A DNA stretch of 8,661 nucleotides, from NCBI GenBank assembly GCA_017398245.1, contig JAFQGN010000214.1, positions 1 to 8,661 of the forward strand, read 5' to 3'. The notes under the pieces are model-generated. The model was not told the origin of the DNA and did not search any database. It worked only from the letters and a program-made list of their open reading frames with translations. A program made the translations under genes and the position numbers. Position 1 is the stretch's first letter. Each line of letters starts with the position of its first letter. Of this stretch, positions 5,900 through 8,661 are shown in pieces. The stretch comes from Clostridia bacterium. Its GTDB lineage: Bacteria; Bacillota_A; Clostridia; Christensenellales; Aristaeellaceae.

Positions 5900-7660
5900 A
5901 TGAAACTGATCAAACGGCTTGAAGAGGTAGCCCTGTACGGAAACATCGCCGTCGACGCGCAGATGCGCAAGGAGCAGCTGCAGCCCGACGTATACGAATA
6001 TACCTTCGATTTCACATGGGATATGGAGCAGGCGAAAGACCCGCAGGCCAAGCTCATGCTGGAATGGTTCCTGCCCTGTCTGGACACGCACTACATGTGG
6101 CAGCCCTGCACCAACACCAAGCGCCTTTTCGAGGGCAACTGGCGCCTGCACCACACCTCCATGATGACCCGCTCCGCGCCCGTGGCCTGCATGCATAACG
6201 GAAACGATATCAATTCCTATACCTTCGCGACCGACGAGGTAAAGCGCGTTTCCTCCGTGCATATGGGCGGCTCGGATTACGAGAGCGACGTCACCGTGCG
6301 CATCACCCTCGGCCTGCACCAGTATACCGGCAAAAACAGCCACACCGTAAAGGTTCTGGCCGATTACCGCCCCGTTCCCATGCATCAGGCGCTGGACAAC
6401 GTGCGCGCATGGTGGGAGCAGGTGCTGCCCGGCGTGCCCCTGCCCGTTCCGGAGGAGGCCAAGCTGCCCATGTATTCCTCGTGGTACGCCTATCACCAGA
6501 AGATCGAGGCGGCGGAACTGGAAAAGCAGTGCCGCCTTGCCAGGGAAATGGGCATGCACACCATCATTGTGGACGACGGCTGGCAGACTGGAAACTCCGC
6601 CGGCGGCTACGGCTATACCGGCGATTGGGAGGTATTCCCCGGCAAGATCCCGGATATGGCCGAGCACGTCAAGAAGGTGCACGAGGCGGGCCTGAAATAC
6701 ATGCTCTGGTATTCCGTTCCCTTCGTCGGTTATTATTCCAAAATGTGGGAACGCTTTCAGGACAAAGTCCTCTACCGCGACGACCGCCTGCACTGTGCCA
6801 CGCTCGACCCGCGCTACCCCGAGGTGCGCCGGTTCCTGATCGACACCTATGCAAACGCTGTGAAGAACTGGGATCTGGACGGCTTCAAGCTGGATTTCAT
6901 CGATTCCTTCGTCATGCCTGAAAACGATACCATCAAGCCCGGTATGGATTTCACCTGCGTGCAGGAGGCCACCGAGCGCCTGATGCTGGATATCGCCGCC
7001 GCGCTTAAGGAGCTAAAGGACGATATCCTCATCGAGTTCCGCCAGTCCTACATCGGCCCGATGATGCGCCAGTTCGGCAATATGTTCCGCGTGGGCGATT
7101 GCGCCGGCGATATCGTCTCCAACCGCATCGGCACCATCGACCTGCGCATCCTCAGCGGCAATACCGCTGTGCACAGCGATATGCTCTGCTGGAACCATAA
7201 CGAAACGCCCGAGGACGCAGCCCTGCAGATTCTGCACTCCATCTTCGGCGTCATCCAGTTCTCGCAGATCATTTCCGATATGCCCGAATCGCACAAGAGA
7301 ATGTCCGCCTTCTGGCTGGATTTTGCGCAGAAGAACAAAAGGGTGCTGCTCGAGAGCGAGCTTGTGCCCTATGAGCCGCATTATCTCTATCCCGTCGTGA
7401 AGGCGCAGGACGAGAACGAGGCCATCGTGGCCGTGTATCAGCGCGACAAGATCGTCTCTCTGCCGGAGCGTAAAAAGGTCACCATCATCAACGCCAGCAA
7501 GAGCGAGACCATCGTCGTCAAGACGGACGCGCTCGTGCAGGCCGAGACCGTCGCGCGCAATACCCTCGGCGAGATCACCTGCCGGCAGACGATCACGCTC
7601 TCCGGCCTCACGCCGCTCACCGTGCCCAATTCCGGCCTGATTGAGCTCAACATCCTCTGA
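5900..7660 (+). CDS. GH36 family glycosidase, probable alpha-galactosidase (second copy)
   Basis: A 586-residue protein. The start at 5900 has AAGGAG 8 nt upstream. Residues 1 to about 185 form the N-terminal beta domain. The TIM barrel follows, with YSSWYAYHQ (192-200), IIVDDGWQTG (222-231), the acceptor loop GYTGDWEVFPGKIPDM (238-253), LWYSVPFVG (269-277), DGFKLDFIDSF (327-337; nucleophile D332) and MFRVGDCAGD (395-404; acid/base most likely D400). A C-terminal beta domain runs from about residue 485 (VKAQDENEAIVAVY) to the end, longer than in the first copy. The expected reaction is hydrolysis of alpha-galactosidic bonds in the cytoplasm; no signal peptide is visible. It differs strongly from the first GH36 copy in length, motifs and C-terminus, so the two are different subgroups rather than a recent duplication and probably take different substrates. 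It is transcribed alone and divergently from the reductase gene. Confidence 0.87.
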   Translation: MKLIKRLEEVALYGNIAVDAQMRKEQLQPDVYEYTFDFTWDMEQAKDPQAKLMLEWFLPCLDTHYMWQPCTNTKRLFEGNWRLHHTSMMTRSAPVACMHNGNDINSYTFATDEVKRVSSVHMGGSDYESDVTVRITLGLHQYTGKNSHTVKVLADYRPVPMHQALDNVRAWWEQVLPGVPLPVPEEAKLPMYSSWYAYHQKIEAAELEKQCRLAREMGMHTIIVDDGWQTGNSAGGYGYTGDWEVFPGKIPDMAEHVKKVHEAGLKYMLWYSVPFVGYYSKMWERFQDKVLYRDDRLHCATLDPRYPEVRRFLIDTYANAVKNWDLDGFKLDFIDSFVMPENDTIKPGMDFTCVQEATERLMLDIAAALKELKDDILIEFRQSYIGPMMRQFGNMFRVGDCAGDIVSNRIGTIDLRILSGNTAVHSDMLCWNHNETPEDAALQILHSIFGVIQFSQIISDMPESHKRMSAFWLDFAQKNKRVLLESELVPYEPHYLYPVVKAQDENEAIVAVYQRDKIVSLPERKKVTIINASKSETIVVKTDALVQAETVARNTLGEITCRQTITLSGLTPLTVPNSGLIELNIL

Positions 7661-7680
7661 ACCCTGCCCGTATAAACGAA

Positions 7681-7720
7681 AGGCGGCCCCGCATCGAACG
7701 ATGCGCGGGCCGCCTGTTTT
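7681..7720. terminator. Bidirectional terminator between the second GH36 and anti-sigma genes
   Basis: AGGCGGCCC (7681-7689) pairs with GGGCCGCCT (7707-7715), and the stem continues inward as CGCAT (7690-7694) with ATGCG (7701-7705), leaving one bulged base and a 6-nt loop. GTTTTCTACTTTTTT follows on the + strand; its last T-run belongs to the final lysine codons of the convergent gene. On the - strand the stem is followed by TTTCGTTT. It should stop both transcripts. Confidence 0.88.
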
Positions 7721-8602
7721 CTACTTTTTTCTCAGCCTCAGCGCGCAGAGGCAGGCGGCGTACAGCAGCGCCCACATGCACCAGATGAACACGCAATCCC
7801 GCTGCATGCTGTAGGTAACGGTATCCAACTGCAGGATAGAGATATGCGCCGCGACATAGCACACCGGCGCACAGAACAGCTTTGCCAGCACGCGCCCCGC
7901 GCGGGGAAACCTGCGCCGCGCAAACAGCCATGCGACTATAAGAGCTAAAGCAGCCGCTGCCGCCAGCAGAAGATAATACCCCAAAGCCAGCCTCGGCAGA
8001 GTGATCTGCCTCTCGCCCGTTTCCGGCCCCCACACCAGAACGTTCTCCTGCCCGTTGTTTTGCTGGTAATACACCCGCGTCACGGGCGGCGTATCCGGCC
8101 AGGAGCCCATCGTGATCATGGCCTTTTTGCCGATCGTCGTGTCGTACAGCGTGTCGTAGGAGTAGACATACAGCGCCGCCTCCTCGCCGTCCGGATCCTC
8201 CGCCCAGTACCAGCCGGCGTTCTGCACATCCAGCATGAGTACCGAATCGACATAGGCCCGCCCGCCCGGCTCCTTTGCGCTGACGTACACCATGTCTTTA
8301 TCGAAAGGCTTGTACATGGGCCGCGTCATCAGCGAAACGATGGGCAGCACGACGCATAGCGCGATCAGCGCCGTCAGCGCGACCAGAAGAAATCTGCGTT
8401 TTCTCATTTCCTTACGCACTGCCCGCAGCGGGACGTCTGCCATGCAGTCCTTCTGACCGGCCTCTTTTTGCATGCGCGAAAGCTCTGCCGCGCATTCCGG
8501 GCAGAAGGCGATGTGCTTTTGTACGAACGCCTTCGTCTCCGCGCTGGCCATGTCCTCGGCCACGAGAGGCAGGATATCGCGGATCAACTCGCATTTGCTC
8601 AT
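7721..8602 (-). CDS. Zinc-finger anti-sigma factor, membrane-bound
   Basis: A 293-residue protein starting at ATG 8602-8600, preceded by GGAGGAAGAAG. The N-terminus (residues 1-45) is a putative zinc-finger anti-sigma domain: C4 and the signature H30-x3-C34-x2-C37, which binds zinc and holds an ECF sigma factor inactive. A membrane helix follows at residues 71-92 after a basic stretch (63-70). A polar, tyrosine- and tryptophan-rich region of about 110 residues (93-204), predicted outside the membrane, comes next. Three more hydrophobic segments lie at about 205-228, 238-259 and 271-290. The start overlaps the stop of the sigma factor gene (ATGA), the usual translational coupling of such pairs. 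The outer domain and the extra C-terminal helices match no sensor I recognise, so the signal is unknown. Release could occur by regulated proteolysis or by a conformational change. Confidence 0.8.
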   Translation of the reverse strand: MSKCELIRDILPLVAEDMASAETKAFVQKHIAFCPECAAELSRMQKEAGQKDCMADVPLRAVRKEMRKRRFLLVALTALIALCVVLPIVSLMTRPMYKPFDKDMVYVSAKEPGGRAYVDSVLMLDVQNAGWYWAEDPDGEEAALYVYSYDTLYDTTIGKKAMITMGSWPDTPPVTRVYYQQNNGQENVLVWGPETGERQITLPRLALGYYLLLAAAAALALIVAWLFARRRFPRAGRVLAKLFCAPVCYVAAHISILQLDTVTYSMQRDCVFIWCMWALLYAACLCALRLRKK

Positions 8603-8661
8603 TCTTCTTCCTCCATTCGCTTTCTGATTTTCTCCCGCGCGCGGTGATACGCCACGCACGC
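8599..8661 (-). CDS. ECF-type RNA polymerase sigma factor, C-terminal end only
   Basis: Only the last 20 codons and the TGA stop (8601-8599) are inside the window. They read ACVAYHRAREKIRKRMEEEE, which fits the end of region 4.2 of sigma-70-family ECF factors: a helix with a Tyr-x-Arg-Ala-Arg pattern and a charged tail. The stop overlaps the start of the anti-sigma gene by four bases (ATGA). Region 2, and the rest of region 4, lie outside the window. The assignment rests mainly on the short helix and on the zinc-finger anti-sigma gene directly behind it. Confidence 0.7.
   Translation of the reverse strand, partial: ACVAYHRAREKIRKRMEEEE

Noticed and set aside
4695..5903. Long open frame on the + strand (402 codons) opposite the aldo-keto reductase gene
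   Set aside because: It is antisense to a clearly conserved enzyme and runs through the divergent promoter region; its composition (His, Arg, Ala, Val) is that of a shadow frame.
5786..6793. Long open frame on the - strand (335 codons) opposite the second GH36 gene
   Set aside because: Same reasoning: antisense shadow of a GH36 gene, no family resemblance and no start signal.
1..8661. Mobile element, CRISPR, tRNA/rRNA, phage, defence or novel multi-gene system
   Set aside because: No transposase, integrase, spaced repeat array, RNA gene fold or clustered unknown genes were seen. The genes form a readable carbohydrate-use neighbourhood plus a sigma/anti-sigma pair.

Overview
The window looks like chromosomal DNA from a GC-rich member of the Bacillota, most likely class Clostridia. 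This is inferred from purine-rich Shine-Dalgarno sites, sigma-A-type promoters with extended -10 elements, stem-plus-U-run terminators, a zinc-finger anti-sigma factor coupled to a sigma factor, and gene families common in gut Clostridia. GC content looks well above 50% by eye; I did not calculate it. Genus cannot be fixed from the sequence alone.

Layout. (1) 1-510, + strand: the C-terminal end of a glycoside hydrolase family 2 (beta-galactosidase-like) enzyme, cut by the window edge. (2) 516-556: a terminator shared with the convergent gene at 579-1457 (- strand), an uncharacterised multi-pass membrane protein. (3) 1458-1645: a divergent promoter region. (4) 1646-3250, + strand: a first GH36 alpha-galactosidase-type enzyme, with its own terminator. 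(5) 3311-4540, - strand: an extracellular solute-binding protein without permease genes. (6) 4740-5729, - strand: a very recognisable aldo-keto reductase of the YghZ/Gpr (L-glyceraldehyde 3-phosphate reductase) type. (7) 5730-5899: a compact divergent promoter region. (8) 5900-7660, + strand: a second, clearly different GH36 enzyme, with a terminator. (9) 7721-8661, - strand: an anti-sigma factor whose start overlaps the stop of an ECF sigma factor that is mostly outside the window.

Functionally the middle of the window is a carbohydrate-use neighbourhood: two GH36 enzymes and a GH2 enzyme, all apparently aimed at galactosides, plus a sugar-binding protein and a small-sugar/aldehyde reductase. 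Neither GH36 enzyme has a signal peptide, so both should act in the cytoplasm on imported oligosaccharides. No importer membrane subunits are present.

The most useful new observation is regulatory. The two GH36 genes, 4.2 kb apart, have near-identical extended -10 elements (TGCTACAATAnGCAnGA). Each also carries an AGCGA-starting inverted repeat at exactly the same distance upstream, which suggests one regulator controls both. I found no mobile element, CRISPR array, tRNA, rRNA, phage or defence gene, and no evidence for a wholly new multi-gene system. The window is mostly ordinary metabolic sequence with a few regulatory and orphan-gene points worth checking.
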